Part shown: positions 33,273 through 42,920 of the stretch, in pieces
How positions within the stretch are numbered: the stretch's first letter is position 1
Layout: each line of letters begins with the position of its first letter
Assembly (NCBI RefSeq): GCF_004101245.1
Contig: NZ_SCIN01000003.1
Coordinates: forward strand, 930,001 to 994,000
DNA length: 64,000 nt
Origin: Sphingomonas sp. UV9
Lineage (GTDB): Bacteria > Pseudomonadota > Alphaproteobacteria > Sphingomonadales > Sphingomonadaceae
Direction: 5' to 3'
Notes under the pieces: generated by a model
What the model was told of the DNA's origin: nothing
The model's input: the letters and a program-made list of their open reading frames with translations, nothing else
The model's database searches: none
Translations under genes and position numbers: made by a program

Positions 33273-34373
33273 TTATTCCTCGGACCTGATCAGCACCGCT
33301 TCGCCGATCAGGAAGAACAGCAGGAACGGCGCCCACGCGGCGAGAAACGGCGGGTAAGCGCCGAGATTACCCATCGCCAACGCGAAGTTATCCGCGACGA
33401 AGAACGCGAACCCGAGGCCCATCCCGATCACGGCGCGCACGAACAGCTTGCCCGATCGCGCAATCCCGAACGCCGCGACCGCGCCCAGCAGCGGCATCAG
33501 CACCGACGACAGCGGCCCCGACAGCTTGTGCCACAAGGAGCCCTCGAGCGCCTTGGTCGGCCGCCCTGCGTCGGACAGGTCGGCGATCGCGGCCTTCAGC
33601 GCCCCGAACGACAGGCCGTCCGCATCGACGCTCGCGAGTGTGAACTGGTCCGGCCGCACGTCCTTCGCGATCACCACCGCGCCGAGGGGGGTGACGGTAC
33701 CGCGCGTGACGTCGAACCGCGTCGCCGGCTCGATCAGCCAGCCACCGCCGGGCGCACGCTTGCCGTGATCGGCGCGCAGGATCGCGACGAGGTTGCCGCC
33801 CGTGCGATCGTACAGCGTGATCCCGCCCAGCCGCGTCGCATCGCCGCGACCGCGGATCTGCGCGACCTCGATCAGATCGTCGCCGTCTCGCACCCATACG
33901 TTCGCACGGTCGCCGCGATCGATCGGCAGCTTGCCGTAATCCACCTTCTGCCACTGGTTCAGCGTCGCGGTGGAGCGCGCCACGACCCGGTCGTTGAACA
34001 TGAAACTGATCACCGCCACGCCGAGGCTCGCGACGAGCAGCGGCGCGAGCACCTGGTGCGCGGACAGCCCCGACCCCTTCAACGCGACGATTTCGCTGTT
34101 CTGGTTCATCGTTATCAGCGTCAGGATCGTCCCCAGCAGCACCGAGAAGGGCAGGAACCGCGACACGATCTGCGGCACGCGCAACGCGACATATTGCCAG
34201 ATCTGCGCATCGCCATTGCCGGGATAGGCGAGGATGTCGCCCGACTCGCTCAACAGGTCCAGCGCCTGCAGCACCAGCACGAGCGCCGCCAGCACGGCGA
34301 ACGTCCGCACCAGGAACATCCGGCCCATGTAGATCGCGACCGTGCGCGACGGGAAGAAGCTGACGAGTTTCAT
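33273..34373 (-). CDS. lptG: LPS export ABC transporter permease LptG
   Basis: A 366-residue inner membrane permease that, with LptF and LptB, drives lipopolysaccharide from the inner membrane to the periplasmic bridge. The YjgP/YjgQ layout is clear: three N-terminal membrane helices (from about residues 15, 60 and 100), a periplasmic jellyroll domain of about 170 residues (about 130-265), and three C-terminal helices. Key segments are LTLITMNQNSEIVALKGSG with the coupling helix. It overlaps lptF by four bases, forming an operon. Confidence 0.93.
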   Translation of the reverse strand: MKLVSFFPSRTVAIYMGRMFLVRTFAVLAALVLVLQALDLLSESGDILAYPGNGDAQIWQYVALRVPQIVSRFLPFSVLLGTILTLITMNQNSEIVALKGSGLSAHQVLAPLLVASLGVAVISFMFNDRVVARSTATLNQWQKVDYGKLPIDRGDRANVWVRDGDDLIEVAQIRGRGDATRLGGITLYDRTGGNLVAILRADHGKRAPGGGWLIEPATRFDVTRGTVTPLGAVVIAKDVRPDQFTLASVDADGLSFGALKAAIADLSDAGRPTKALEGSLWHKLSGPLSSVLMPLLGAVAAFGIARSGKLFVRAVIGMGLGFAFFVADNFALAMGNLGAYPPFLAAWAPFLLFFLIGEAVLIRSEE

Positions 34374-35575
34374 GCGGCTTTGCCACCCTGCGACTTAGGT
34401 CGGAAGCCCGGGATGCGCTTGGTGATCGCCTTGAACGTCTTCGAGAAGACACGTTCCAGCGCTCCGATCGGTTGCCCGCCGGGGACATAGGCGATCGTGT
34501 AGTACATCCACAGGATCAGCCCGGCGAAGATCGTGAACGGCACCCACAGCGCGATGACCGGGTCGATCCGGCCGAGCTCGCCGACGTCCGCCGCATACTG
34601 GTTCACCTTGTGATAGGTGACGATCATCACGATCGACAGGAATACGCCGAGCGCGGACGAGGATCGTTTGGGCGGCACCCCCAGCGCGAGCGCGAGCAGC
34701 GGCAACAGGAACATCGTCGCGACTTCGGCGAGGCGGAAGTGGAATTCGGATCGGCTGCCGTCGCGCTGCTCCAGCGTCGCGCCGCGCTGGCCCTGCTTGG
34801 CGAGTTCGGGCAGCGTATATTCGAGATTGCGCCCACCGCGGACGCGGAAGCTCTCGAACTTGGGCAGGTTGATCGGCAGATCGTGGCTGGTGAAGGTCAG
34901 CACGCGCGGCGTCTTGAACTCGGGGCGGTTGTGGACGAGCGTGCCGTTCGCGAGTCGGAAGATGATGACGTTGGGATCGTCGGTCGCCAGGAACTTGCCC
35001 TTCTCCGCGGTGACGCCCAGCCAGTCGCCATTCTGGCTCGATGCGTGGACGAAGATCCCCGACAGCTCGCGGCCCTTGTCCTTGCTCTGCTCGATCCGCA
35101 GCGTCATCCGACTGCCCAGGTTGGTGAACTCGCCGACCTTGATCGATGCGCCGAGCGCCCCGGTGCGCAGCTCGAACCGCAAGCCCTCGTAATAATAGCG
35201 GGCGATCGGCTGGACATACCCGACGATCGCCAGGTTCAGCAGCGCCAGCGCGATCGTGTACATGTACGGCACGCGCAGCAGCCGGTTGTAGCTCATCCCG
35301 ACGCCGCGCAGCACGTCCAGTTCGGACGAGGTCGAGAGCCGGCGGAACGCGAGCAGGATGCCGAGCATCAGCCCGATCGGAATGCCGAGACCCAGATATT
35401 CGGGCAATAGGTTGGCGAGCATCCGCCACACGACGCTGATCGGACCGCCTTGCGTCGCGACGAAATTGAACAGCCCGAGCATGCGATCGAGCACGAACAG
35501 CATGACGGCGATCAACAGCGTCGAGAACAGCGGCACCGCGATCAGCCGGGCCATGTAGCGGTCGATGGATTTCAT
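34370..35575 (-). CDS. lptF: LPS export ABC transporter permease LptF
   Basis: The 401-residue partner of LptG. Same topology: three N-terminal helices (IDRYMARLIAVPLFSTLLIA first), a periplasmic jellyroll, and three C-terminal helices. The coupling segment is FRRLSTSSELDVLRGVGMS and the conserved C-terminal helix segment is KVNQYAADVGELGRIDPVIA. It lies first in the lptFG operon, about 90 bases after the hybrid kinase gene. It lacks an unusual extension apart from a polar C-terminal tail (SQGGKAA). Confidence 0.93.
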   Translation of the reverse strand: MKSIDRYMARLIAVPLFSTLLIAVMLFVLDRMLGLFNFVATQGGPISVVWRMLANLLPEYLGLGIPIGLMLGILLAFRRLSTSSELDVLRGVGMSYNRLLRVPYMYTIALALLNLAIVGYVQPIARYYYEGLRFELRTGALGASIKVGEFTNLGSRMTLRIEQSKDKGRELSGIFVHASSQNGDWLGVTAEKGKFLATDDPNVIIFRLANGTLVHNRPEFKTPRVLTFTSHDLPINLPKFESFRVRGGRNLEYTLPELAKQGQRGATLEQRDGSRSEFHFRLAEVATMFLLPLLALALGVPPKRSSSALGVFLSIVMIVTYHKVNQYAADVGELGRIDPVIALWVPFTIFAGLILWMYYTIAYVPGGQPIGALERVFSKTFKAITKRIPGFRPKSQGGKAA

Positions 35576-35664
35576 GCGCGGGTGGGGCTCGGTATGCTGG
35601 GTCGCCGGGGTATAGAGGCGCCGGGCCGAAGCGTCATCCCCTATCGCGCGGCATCAGTGAACGA

Positions 35665-37632
35665 TCATTCCGCGGCGACTGGATCCCGTCGGGCGGTGGC
35701 CACGGACGTGCGTCGATCCGCGGCCATTGCCGTCGCGACCGCGCGTTCCAGCCCGTTCAAGGTGAAGGGTTTGCGCAGCACGTCGTGCCCGCCGAACTGC
35801 GCGACGTTCACCTCCCCCGCAAAGCCGGTGACGAACAAGACGGCGATATGCGGATAGAGCGGGCTCAGCGCGGCGATCATCTCGGGGCCGGTCTGGCGCG
35901 GCATCAGCACGTCGGAGATGATCAGGCCGATCGCCGGGTTCGCCGCGAGCAACGCGGGGGCGGCGAGCGGATCGTCGCAGGGAATCGCGCGGTGGCCGAT
36001 CTCCTCCAGCGCGCCGATCGTCGCGGTCAGCACGCGGGGATCGTCCTCGACGACGAGGATGTCGAGCACCGCGGGGTGCGTGGGGGCAGCGGGTACGATC
36101 TCGGTCGGCAGCGCGGTCAGGGGCGTGGCCACGACGTCGGCGGCGCGGGGCAGATAGAGCGTGACGGCGGTCCCCTCATTTGGTGCCGAGACGATCCCGA
36201 CCTCGCCCTGCAACTGCTGGACGAGCGCGAAGATCTGGCTGAGCCCGAGCCCGGTGCCCTTGCCGACCTCCTTGGTGGTGAAGAACGGCTCGAACACGCG
36301 CTCGGCGACGTCGGGCGTCATGCCGCAGCCATCGTCCGCAACCATGATCGTCACGTAATCGCCCGCCGCGCATCGCCCGACCTGTTCCGCGACCAGCGTC
36401 GTGGCACCCGTGACGATCGTCAGCGTGCCGCGGCCGTTCATCGCATCGCGCGCGTTGACCGCGAGGTTGAGGACGGCGTTCTCCAATTGGACACGGTCGG
36501 CGCGCACGCAGCAGCCGGCGGCCTCGTCGCGCGCCACCAGCGTGATCGCATCGCCCAGCGTGCGGTCGAGCAGGTCGGACATGCCGGCGACCAGGGCCGC
36601 GGCGTCGATCGGCTCGGGCTTCAGCGAATCCTCGCGGCTGAAGGCGAGCAGGCGGCGGGTGAGCGCGGCGGCGCGGTTGGCGCCTTCGGTGGCGCTGTCG
36701 ATGTGCCGACGCGCCGTCATCGGATCGGCGACGACGCTGCGCCGGGCAAGCTCCAGCCCGCCCAATACCACCGCCAGCATGTTGTTGAAGTCGTGTGCGA
36801 TCCCACCGGTGAGCTGGCCGACCGCCTCCATCTTCTGGATCTGGCGCAGCTTGGCTTCCTGCACGCGTAGTTCGGCGGTGGCGCTGGCAACGGCGGCGGT
36901 CAGTTCGTCGGCGCGCTCGCGTTCCAGTTCGGCGTCGGCCAGTGCGGTTGCACGGTCGCCGACCGCGCGGATCGTGAACCAGCCGAGCAGGATCGCGCCC
37001 AGCACGATCAGCACGCCGAACACCGCAAGCACGCCCGCGATCCAGCTTGAGCGCTCGACCGACCCCATCGCCGCCGCCGTCCGCTGGTCGAGCAGCGCAC
37101 GCTCACCGGCGATCAGCGTGTCGAGCGTCTTGTTGATCTCGATGAGCGTCGGTGCTTTTCGCGCCTGGTAATAGCGCGCGAGCGCTTGCCCGTTCTTGCC
37201 GTAGCTCGTGTTGAGCGCGGTCAGCGACAGCTCTTGCCCGCGCGCATCATAGGCCGCGCGCAGGCGGTCGATCCGCGGCTGCTGCTCGGCATTGTCGTTG
37301 GTGATGCGGTCGAGCCGGTCGATCTGCGTCCCCGCCAGCAGCCATTCGTCGAAATAGAGCTGACCGAGCTGCTTGTCGCCGCTGATCACGTAGCGTCCCA
37401 GCGATGCCTCAGACCGCGCGATCGTGCCCGACAGCGTCCGGGCAAGGATCATCACGTCATAGCTGTGCGCTTGGAGCTCCAGCGCGCGATCTCGCTGGCG
37501 ATTGGCGTTGCCGAGCGTCACGATGAGGGCGACGAGCACCGCCACGCCGAGCAGCCCCATCACGACCAGCATGATGACCCGCCAGGTCGCTCCGCCCCCC
37601 AGGGCCGCGGTCTGGGCCTCGCTTCGCATCAC
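35665..37632 (-). CDS. Hybrid sensor histidine kinase with CHASE3 domain
   Basis: A 655-residue hybrid kinase. Two membrane helices (about residues 17-39 and 198-220) enclose a CHASE3-like periplasmic domain; QREL-type helices follow. The HisKA phosphoacceptor motif is [20 protein letters not shown]. The ATPase domain has the N-box [11 protein letters not shown], the G1 box VADDGCGM and the G2 box [13 protein letters not shown]-terminal receiver domain has VVEDDPR, the phosphoacceptor Asp in [17 protein letters not shown] and the Lys in LRKPFTL. It belongs to the sensor class with N-terminal CHASE3 and C-terminal receiver, whose input is unknown. The lptFG operon lies next. Confidence 0.92.
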   Translation of the reverse strand: MMRSEAQTAALGGGATWRVIMLVVMGLLGVAVLVALIVTLGNANRQRDRALELQAHSYDVMILARTLSGTIARSEASLGRYVISGDKQLGQLYFDEWLLAGTQIDRLDRITNDNAEQQPRIDRLRAAYDARGQELSLTALNTSYGKNGQALARYYQARKAPTLIEINKTLDTLIAGERALLDQRTAAAMGSVERSSWIAGVLAVFGVLIVLGAILLGWFTIRAVGDRATALADAELERERADELTAAVASATAELRVQEAKLRQIQKMEAVGQLTGGIAHDFNNMLAVVLGGLELARRSVVADPMTARRHIDSATEGANRAAALTRRLLAFSREDSLKPEPIDAAALVAGMSDLLDRTLGDAITLVARDEAAGCCVRADRVQLENAVLNLAVNARDAMNGRGTLTIVTGATTLVAEQVGRCAAGDYVTIMVADDGCGMTPDVAERVFEPFFTTKEVGKGTGLGLSQIFALVQQLQGEVGIVSAPNEGTAVTLYLPRAADVVATPLTALPTEIVPAAPTHPAVLDILVVEDDPRVLTATIGALEEIGHRAIPCDDPLAAPALLAANPAIGLIISDVLMPRQTGPEMIAALSPLYPHIAVLFVTGFAGEVNVAQFGGHDVLRKPFTLNGLERAVATAMAADRRTSVATARRDPVAAE

Positions 37633-37696
37633 ACCGGCATCCTAGCGCGTCGTTCCCCCCGCGCAATGCGTTCGATTTTGGCGAGTCCGCCATTCT

Positions 37697-37839
37697 AGAT
37701 CCTCCCCCGCCAGGGGGAGGTGGCTGGCACTTGCCAGACGGAGGGGGAGGAAAGGGCAACCGCTGTTCCGTGTCCTCCCTCTCCGTCACCTCCCCCTCCG
37801 TCACCTCCCCCTCCGTCACCTCCCCTTGTGGGGGAGGAC
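37697..37839. repeat. Palindromic intergenic repeat with three tandem 15-base units
   Basis: Same family as 7663-7788: it begins GATCCTCCCCCGCCAGGGGG and ends GGGGGAGGAC. Inside, CTCCGTCACCTCCCC occurs three times in tandem without a mismatch (37781-37795, 37796-37810, 37811-37825). It lies between two minus-strand genes, at the 3' end of spt. Confidence 0.8.
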
Positions 37840-37845
37840 CGAGGG

Positions 37846-39108
37846 TCAGTCGATCACGCCGACCGCGCGGCCGGCCGCCTCGAACATCACGAGGATCGTC
37901 GTGACCTGCTCGTCGGTGTGTTCCGCGCACAGCGAGCAGCGCAGCAGGAAGGTACCGGCGGGCGTCGCGGGCGGGCGCGCCATGTTCACGTACAGACCGC
38001 CCTCGAGCAGCGACTGCCAGATCGCGATCGCCTGTTCCTGGTCGGTGAGAATGACCGCGATGATCGCAGAGTCCGACGTTTCCGTCCCGAGCTTGAAGCC
38101 CATCGCCTTCAGCCCGCCGTGCAGCCGGCGCGCGTTCTTCCACAGCTGCGCGCGCTTGTCGTGTGCGTGCATCAGCTTGCGGATCGAGGCGGCGGCAGTC
38201 GCGACGACCGAGGGGGGCAGCGAGGCGGTGAAGATGTACGGGCGGCAGGCGAAGCGGACCATCTCGAACTTCGGGTGGTTCGACACGACGAACCCGCCGA
38301 CCGTGCCGACCGACTTCGAGAAGGTGCCGACGACGAAATCGACCTCGTCGGTCAGCCCCATCTCCTCGTACACGCCGCGCCCGTTGGGACCGAAAAAGCC
38401 CATCGAATGCGCCTCGTCGACCAGCACCATGCAGCCATGCTTCTTGGCGACCGCGACCATTTCCTTCAGCGGGGCGATGTCGCCGAGCATCGAATAGACG
38501 CCTTCGAGGACCACCAGCTTGCCGGCCTCCTTGGGCAACCGGCCGAGGCGCTTGTCGAGATCGGTCACGTCGTTGTGGCGGAAGCGGACGATCTCGGCGT
38601 TGCCCTGTTTGCATCCGTCGTAGATCGAGGCGTGGCTGTCGGCGTCGAGGATGACGTATTCGCCCTTGCCGGCGAGCGTCGAGATGATCCCGAGATTGGC
38701 CATGTAGCCGGTCGAGAACACGATCGCGCCGGTCATGTCGTAGAAGTCGCGCAACGCCTGTTCGACGTCGATATGATCGTGGAACGTGCCGTTGAGCATC
38801 CGGCTGCCGTTCGTGCCCGAACCGAATGTGTCGAGAGCGTGCTTGCCGGCCTCGATCACGTCGGGGTCGAACGTCATGCCCATATAGTTGTAGGTGCCGA
38901 GCAGGATGGTGTCCTTGCCGCGGATCACCGCCTGGGTCGGCGACTTGACCTCGTCCATCACGATCGTGAACGGGTTGCGCACGCCGGACTGCACCAGCGC
39001 CTCGCGTTCGGCGATGAGGCCGTCGAATTTCGACATCAGGTCGCGTTCGGGCGCGACCTCGGGCGGATCGACGGGGAGGGCGTGGGCGGTGGTCGCGGCT
39101 TCGGTCAT
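37846..39108 (-). CDS. spt: Serine palmitoyltransferase
   Basis: The 420-residue PLP enzyme that condenses serine with palmitoyl-CoA, or the acyl-ACP, to 3-ketodihydrosphingosine, the first step of sphingolipid synthesis. The length equals the soluble Sphingomonas paucimobilis SPT, and the key residues fall at its numbers: His159 (DSHASIYDG), Asp231 and His234 (VLVDEAHS), and the PLP lysine Lys265 (GTFSKSVG). The N-terminus MTEAATTAHALPVDPPEVAP fits too. I start at the ATG at 39108; 24 residues upstream lie in a repeat. It forms a unit with the acyl carrier protein and cerR genes, with a large palindromic element in between. Confidence 0.97.
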   Translation of the reverse strand: MTEAATTAHALPVDPPEVAPERDLMSKFDGLIAEREALVQSGVRNPFTIVMDEVKSPTQAVIRGKDTILLGTYNYMGMTFDPDVIEAGKHALDTFGSGTNGSRMLNGTFHDHIDVEQALRDFYDMTGAIVFSTGYMANLGIISTLAGKGEYVILDADSHASIYDGCKQGNAEIVRFRHNDVTDLDKRLGRLPKEAGKLVVLEGVYSMLGDIAPLKEMVAVAKKHGCMVLVDEAHSMGFFGPNGRGVYEEMGLTDEVDFVVGTFSKSVGTVGGFVVSNHPKFEMVRFACRPYIFTASLPPSVVATAAASIRKLMHAHDKRAQLWKNARRLHGGLKAMGFKLGTETSDSAIIAVILTDQEQAIAIWQSLLEGGLYVNMARPPATPAGTFLLRCSLCAEHTDEQVTTILVMFEAAGRAVGVID

Positions 39109-39130
39109 TCTACATGGTTCCCAAACATCC

Positions 39131-39232
39131 CGTTCGTGGTGAGTAGGGGCTGAGCCTGGCGAAGCGCCGTATCGAACCACATCCTTCGATACGCGTCTTC
39201 GGCTTCGCTCAGCCGCTACTCAGGACGAACGG
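39131..39232. repeat. Large palindromic element between spt and acp
   Basis: About 100 bases with two long complementary arms: CGTTCGTGGTGAGTAGGGGC and its imperfect complement ending CTACTCAGGACGAACG, meeting at a centre GTATCGAACCAC/ATCCTTCGATAC. Arms of about 45 bases pair with few mismatches. It lies in the 140 bases between the acp and spt genes. Confidence 0.85.
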
Positions 39233-39248
39233 ACTATAAAATCAACGC

Positions 39249-39494
39249 TCAGGCGGCCTTAAGCTTGGCAACCGCGTCGACCAACTGGCCGACGGTCTCG
39301 ATCTCGGCCTGCATGTTCATCGTGATGATGATGTCGAATTCGTCCTCGATCGCTGCGACGAAATCCATCACCGTGAGGCTGTCCCATTCGAGATCGCCCT
39401 GGAACGTGGTGGCATCGCTGAGCGCGACGCCTTTCTTGTTGAACGGCTCGATCTGCGCGGTGACGGTGTCGTAGATCTGCTGGCGGTCGCTCAT
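39249..39494 (-). CDS. Acyl carrier protein dedicated to sphingolipid synthesis
   Basis: An 81-residue acyl carrier protein. The phosphopantetheine attachment serine is Ser39 in GDLEWDSLTVMDFV, and the acidic helix II and III pattern (AAIEDEFDIII) follows. It lies directly upstream of spt on the same strand and downstream of cerR, matching the acp in the Caulobacter sphingolipid cluster, whose ACP is thought to supply the acyl group to SPT. It is not the main fatty acid AcpP. Confidence 0.93.
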   Translation of the reverse strand: MSDRQQIYDTVTAQIEPFNKKGVALSDATTFQGDLEWDSLTVMDFVAAIEDEFDIIITMNMQAEIETVGQLVDAVAKLKAA

Positions 39495-39552
39495 GATAAT
39501 CCCTTCGGTGTCGCACGCATCCCTGACAGGAAATTGCGGCGGCTTTTCGGCG

Positions 39553-40452
39553 CTATAGCAGCCCGGCGGCGCGATACCATGCGGCGGTTTGCGCGAGCGC
39601 CTGTGGGGTCGGGACGGAGGGCGTCCAAAGCGCGGGCGGCGGCGGCTTGTGCGAGACCCAGTCGGGATGGCAGAAATAGCTGACCCGGTCGCGCGTCAGC
39701 TTGGCCTTGCGGCGGCGGACGAGCCGGTCGGCGGCGGAGGCGAGCTTCAGGATCGCACGGGGTGTCGAGACCACCTTGACCGACTTGCCGACCGCCACGC
39801 CGATCGCGCGAGCGAAATCTCGGTTGTCCCAGCCCTTGGGCGTGCCGTCGTCGGGCTCCATGATCGACGGCGCGACCGGAAGCTCGGCGAGCGCGAGCAG
39901 CAGCGCGGTCAGATCCTCGACATACAGCAGCGAGACGCGCGTGCCCTTGGGGGGCATCGGCACGTAGCCCGACCGCGCGGCCTTGAAGACGTCGAGCAGG
40001 TCGTGGTCGCGCGGGCCGAAGATCGCGGGCGGACGGACGATCGTCCAGTCCAGCGCCGATATCTGCACGCGCGTTTCCGCCTCGGCCTTCGACCAGCCGT
40101 AATTCGACAGCGTCGGCTCGCGCGCGGCGAGCGAGGAAACGTGGACGAAGCGGCGGATGCCCGCGTGCTTCGTTGCCTGGAGGATGCCTTCGGTGCCCGC
40201 GACATTGCCCTCGGCAAAGCCCGCACGGTCGGCGGCGTTGACGACGCCGGCGACGTGGATGACCGCATCGACGCCTTCGACCAGAGACGCGAGGCTCTTG
40301 GGCCGATCGAGCGCACCTTCGACCCAGGTCACGCCGATTCGCTTGGCCTGCGGTTTGCGGGCGAGCGCGCGGACGGTGTGGCCCATCTCCAGCGCATGGT
40401 CGATCAGGTGGCTGCCGACGAACCCGGTGCCGCCGGTGATGGCCAGGATCAT
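39553..40452 (-). CDS. cerR: NAD(P)-dependent epimerase/dehydratase-type reductase, ceramide reductase CerR
   Basis: A 299-residue extended short-chain dehydrogenase. The N-terminal nucleotide motif is ITGGTGFVGSHL, the active site is VSSLAAREPTLSNYGWSKAE (Ser, Tyr and Lys), and LDWTIVRPPAIFGP follows. In Caulobacter the homologous gene (cerR) lies beside spt and acp and reduces the 3-keto group of the sphingoid base or ceramide. The gene order here matches that cluster. The C-terminal YFCHPDW segment may face the lipid substrate. Confidence 0.88.
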   Translation of the reverse strand: MILAITGGTGFVGSHLIDHALEMGHTVRALARKPQAKRIGVTWVEGALDRPKSLASLVEGVDAVIHVAGVVNAADRAGFAEGNVAGTEGILQATKHAGIRRFVHVSSLAAREPTLSNYGWSKAEAETRVQISALDWTIVRPPAIFGPRDHDLLDVFKAARSGYVPMPPKGTRVSLLYVEDLTALLLALAELPVAPSIMEPDDGTPKGWDNRDFARAIGVAVGKSVKVVSTPRAILKLASAADRLVRRRKAKLTRDRVSYFCHPDWVSHKPPPPALWTPSVPTPQALAQTAAWYRAAGLL

Positions 40453-40473
40453 GACGGCTTCCTCAAGGTAAAA

Positions 40474-40533
40474 GCTTGTTCACCCGCGAAGGCGGGTGCC
40501 CAGTCTGGACACCCGCCTTCGCGGGTGAACAAG
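40474..40533. repeat. Short palindromic repeat (GCGAAGGCGGGT family), near-perfect
   Basis: CTTGTTCACCCGCGAAGGCG and its complement CGCCTTCGCGGGTGAACAAG enclose GGTGCCCAGTCTGGACACC. The arms are essentially perfect. It lies in the 91 bases between cerR and proB and may form a strong RNA hairpin. Confidence 0.85.
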
Positions 40534-40543
40534 GGGCCGCTGG

Positions 40544-41641
40544 TCATAAGAGCGCCAGATGGTTGCGATGGACCAGCGCGGATCTTGGAGCGTAACCGAG
40601 GATCGCCGCATGATCGTCGCTATGCCGGCCGAGCAACCGTGCCGTATCGCCCGCGTCATATTCCGCGAGGCCGCGCGCGACCGTGCCGGCGGGCCCTTCG
40701 ATCGTCACCAGATCGCCACGCGTGAACCCGCCATCGATCCGGGTCGCGCCCGTGGCGAGCAAACTCCGCCCCTGGCCGAGCGCCGCCGCAGCGCCGGCAT
40801 CGACATGGATCGCGCCCTTCGCGGTCAGCCCGCCCGCCAACCAAGCCTTCCGCGCAGACGCAGTTCGCTCGGCGGTGAAGATCGTGTGGCGGGCAGGGGT
40901 CGATAGCGGGTGTTCGATCCGTCCCGACGCGATCGCCAGCGGAATGCCCGCGCCGGTCGCGATCCGCGCGGCGGCGATCTTCGACGCCATCCCGCCCGAT
41001 CCCATCCCCGAGCCCGAGCCGTCGTCCGCCATCCCCGCCACCGCATCGATTCGCGGGACGCTGGCGATATGCGTCGCGGACGAGTCGGTATGCGGGTTGG
41101 CGGTGTAGAGCCCGTCGACGTCGGAGAGCAGGATCACCCCCTGCGCGCCCGCCGCCTGCGCGACGCGCGCGGCGAGGCGATCATTGTCGCCGAACCGGAT
41201 TTCCTCGGTCGCGACGCTGTCGTTCTCGTTGATGACGGGGACGACCTTGAGCGACAGCAGCCGGTTGAGCGTGGCGGCGGCGTTGAGATAGCGGCGGCGG
41301 TCTTCGAGATCGTCGAGCGTGACGAGCATCTGAGCGGCGTTGAGGTCTTGCGCGGCGAGCAGTTCCGCCCAGACCTGACTGAGCGCGATCTGGCCGGTCG
41401 CCGCGGCGGCCTGGGCGTCTTCGAGGCTGGCCCGGCCACCCTTGGCGAGACCGAGCCTGCGCGCGCCCAAGGCGATCGCGCCCGAGGATACGATGGCAAC
41501 CTGCTGGCCCGCCGTGGTGCGCGCGGCGATGTCAGCGACAAGGCCGGTCAGCCACTCGCGCCGAACGCTTCCATCCGGATCGACGAGCAGGGCCGAGCCG
41601 ATCTTCACGATCAGGCGGGGGCAGGAGGACGGCGGAAACAT
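40544..41641 (-). CDS. proB: Glutamate 5-kinase
   Basis: A 365-residue enzyme that phosphorylates glutamate in the first step of proline synthesis. The amino acid kinase domain shows LIVKIGSALLVDPDGSVRRE, VSSGAIALGARRLGL, PVINENDSVATEEIRFGDND and ARVAQAAGAQGVILLSDVDG. A PUA domain closes the C-terminus (about residue 270 onward). I place the start at the ATG at 41641. It is followed by cerR with a palindrome between, and preceded by obgE. Confidence 0.96.
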   Translation of the reverse strand: MFPPSSCPRLIVKIGSALLVDPDGSVRREWLTGLVADIAARTTAGQQVAIVSSGAIALGARRLGLAKGGRASLEDAQAAAATGQIALSQVWAELLAAQDLNAAQMLVTLDDLEDRRRYLNAAATLNRLLSLKVVPVINENDSVATEEIRFGDNDRLAARVAQAAGAQGVILLSDVDGLYTANPHTDSSATHIASVPRIDAVAGMADDGSGSGMGSGGMASKIAAARIATGAGIPLAIASGRIEHPLSTPARHTIFTAERTASARKAWLAGGLTAKGAIHVDAGAAAALGQGRSLLATGATRIDGGFTRGDLVTIEGPAGTVARGLAEYDAGDTARLLGRHSDDHAAILGYAPRSALVHRNHLALL

Positions 41642-41692
41642 CACCGCATCATACTGCGTCGAACCCCGTCGGTCTTCATACCTTCGACCCTC

Positions 41693-41795
41693 TATCGTCA
41701 TTCCCGCGGAGGCGGGAACCCATACTGGCTAGCCTCACATTAGAATCGCAGAGCGCTGAGGATATGGATCCCCGCCTGCGCGGGGATGACGAAGG
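41693..41795. repeat. Two short palindromes between obgE and proB
   Basis: Two hairpins in tandem: GTCATTCCCGCGGAGGCGGG with its partner near 41727, and GATCCCCGCCTGCGCGGGGATGAC (41766-41789), in which the two arms are a near-perfect inverted repeat. The first belongs to the same family as other repeats here but with a different loop. Confidence 0.65.
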
Positions 41796-41819
41796 TGGGC
41801 GACGGCATGGTCGCCGTGC

Positions 41820-42866
41820 CTACAGCGGCGACCATGCGACCGGCTCTTCGCCCTCTGCCAGTTCCCTGGGCGCACCCGGTGCCGGGCCGATCGCGCCGAT
41901 CAGCTTGTCGAGCACCGCTTCGATCCCCGCACCGCTCGCGCCCGAGATCGCCATCACCTCGGCGCCGCTGGCTTCCGCCAGTTCCGCCGAGAGCGCCGCG
42001 ATCAGTTCGGCGTCGAGCATGTCGATCTTGTTCAGCGCGACGATGACGTTCTTGTCGGTCAGCCCCTCGCCGTAATTCTCGAGTTCGTCGCGGACGATCC
42101 GATACGATTCGGCGACATCGGCATCGTTCGCATCGACCAGATGCAGCAGCACGCGGCACCGTTCGATATGCCCGAGGAACCGGTCGCCGATGCCTGCGCC
42201 CTCGGCAGCGCCCTGGATCAGGCCCGGAATATCCGCGACCACGAACTCGCGCTGCTTGTGACGCACCACGCCCAGCTGCGGCCGGGTAGTCGTGAAGGCA
42301 TATGCGCCGACCTTGGCCTGCGCGTTCGTCACCTGGTTGATGAAGGTCGACTTGCCTGCATTAGGCAGCCCGACGAGGCCCGCATCCGCGAGCAGCTTCA
42401 GCCGCAGCCAGACCCACGCCTCGCCGAACGGCCAGCCGGTGCCGTGTTGGCGGGGGGTGCGGTTCGTCGACGTCTTGTAGCTCGCATTGCCGCGTCCGCC
42501 GTCACCGCCGCGGAACAGCACCTCGCGCTGGCCGACCTCGGTGAAGTCGATCAGCACCTCTTCCTTGTCCTCCGACAGCACCTGCGTGCCGAGCGGAACG
42601 CGGATCACGAGGTCCTCGCCGCCAGCACCGGTGCGGTTCGAGCCCGACCCGCCCGAGCCGCGCGGCGCGCGGAAATGCTGCGTGTAGCGGAAGTCGATCA
42701 GCGTGTTCAGGCCGGCGATGCATTCGAACACGATGTCGCCGCCCTTGCCGCCATTGCCGCCATCGGGGCCGCCATATTCGATATATTTCTCGCGGCGGAA
42801 GCTGACGGCACCGGGGCCGCCCTCACCCGAACGTACGTAGATCTTGGCTTGGTCTAGAAAATGCAT
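41820..42866 (-). CDS. obgE: Obg family GTPase
   Basis: A 348-residue essential GTPase linked to late large-subunit ribosome assembly and stress. The N-terminal glycine-rich Obg domain ([33 protein letters not shown]) is followed by the G domain with GLPNAGKST (Walker A), [14 protein letters not shown] (G3) and NKIDM (G4). It lies upstream of proB, as in many bacteria. Confidence 0.97.
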   Translation of the reverse strand: MHFLDQAKIYVRSGEGGPGAVSFRREKYIEYGGPDGGNGGKGGDIVFECIAGLNTLIDFRYTQHFRAPRGSGGSGSNRTGAGGEDLVIRVPLGTQVLSEDKEEVLIDFTEVGQREVLFRGGDGGRGNASYKTSTNRTPRQHGTGWPFGEAWVWLRLKLLADAGLVGLPNAGKSTFINQVTNAQAKVGAYAFTTTRPQLGVVRHKQREFVVADIPGLIQGAAEGAGIGDRFLGHIERCRVLLHLVDANDADVAESYRIVRDELENYGEGLTDKNVIVALNKIDMLDAELIAALSAELAEASGAEVMAISGASGAGIEAVLDKLIGAIGPAPGAPRELAEGEEPVAWSPL

Positions 42867-42920
42867 CGCCGCCCCATAGCGAAATTGGCGAAAATCGCCA
42901 GTGTCTCCGATTCGGGGCCC

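Noticed and set aside
37781..37825. The three tandem 15-base units considered as a CRISPR array
   Set aside because: There are no spacers, the units are contiguous, too short for CRISPR repeats, and no cas gene is nearby.
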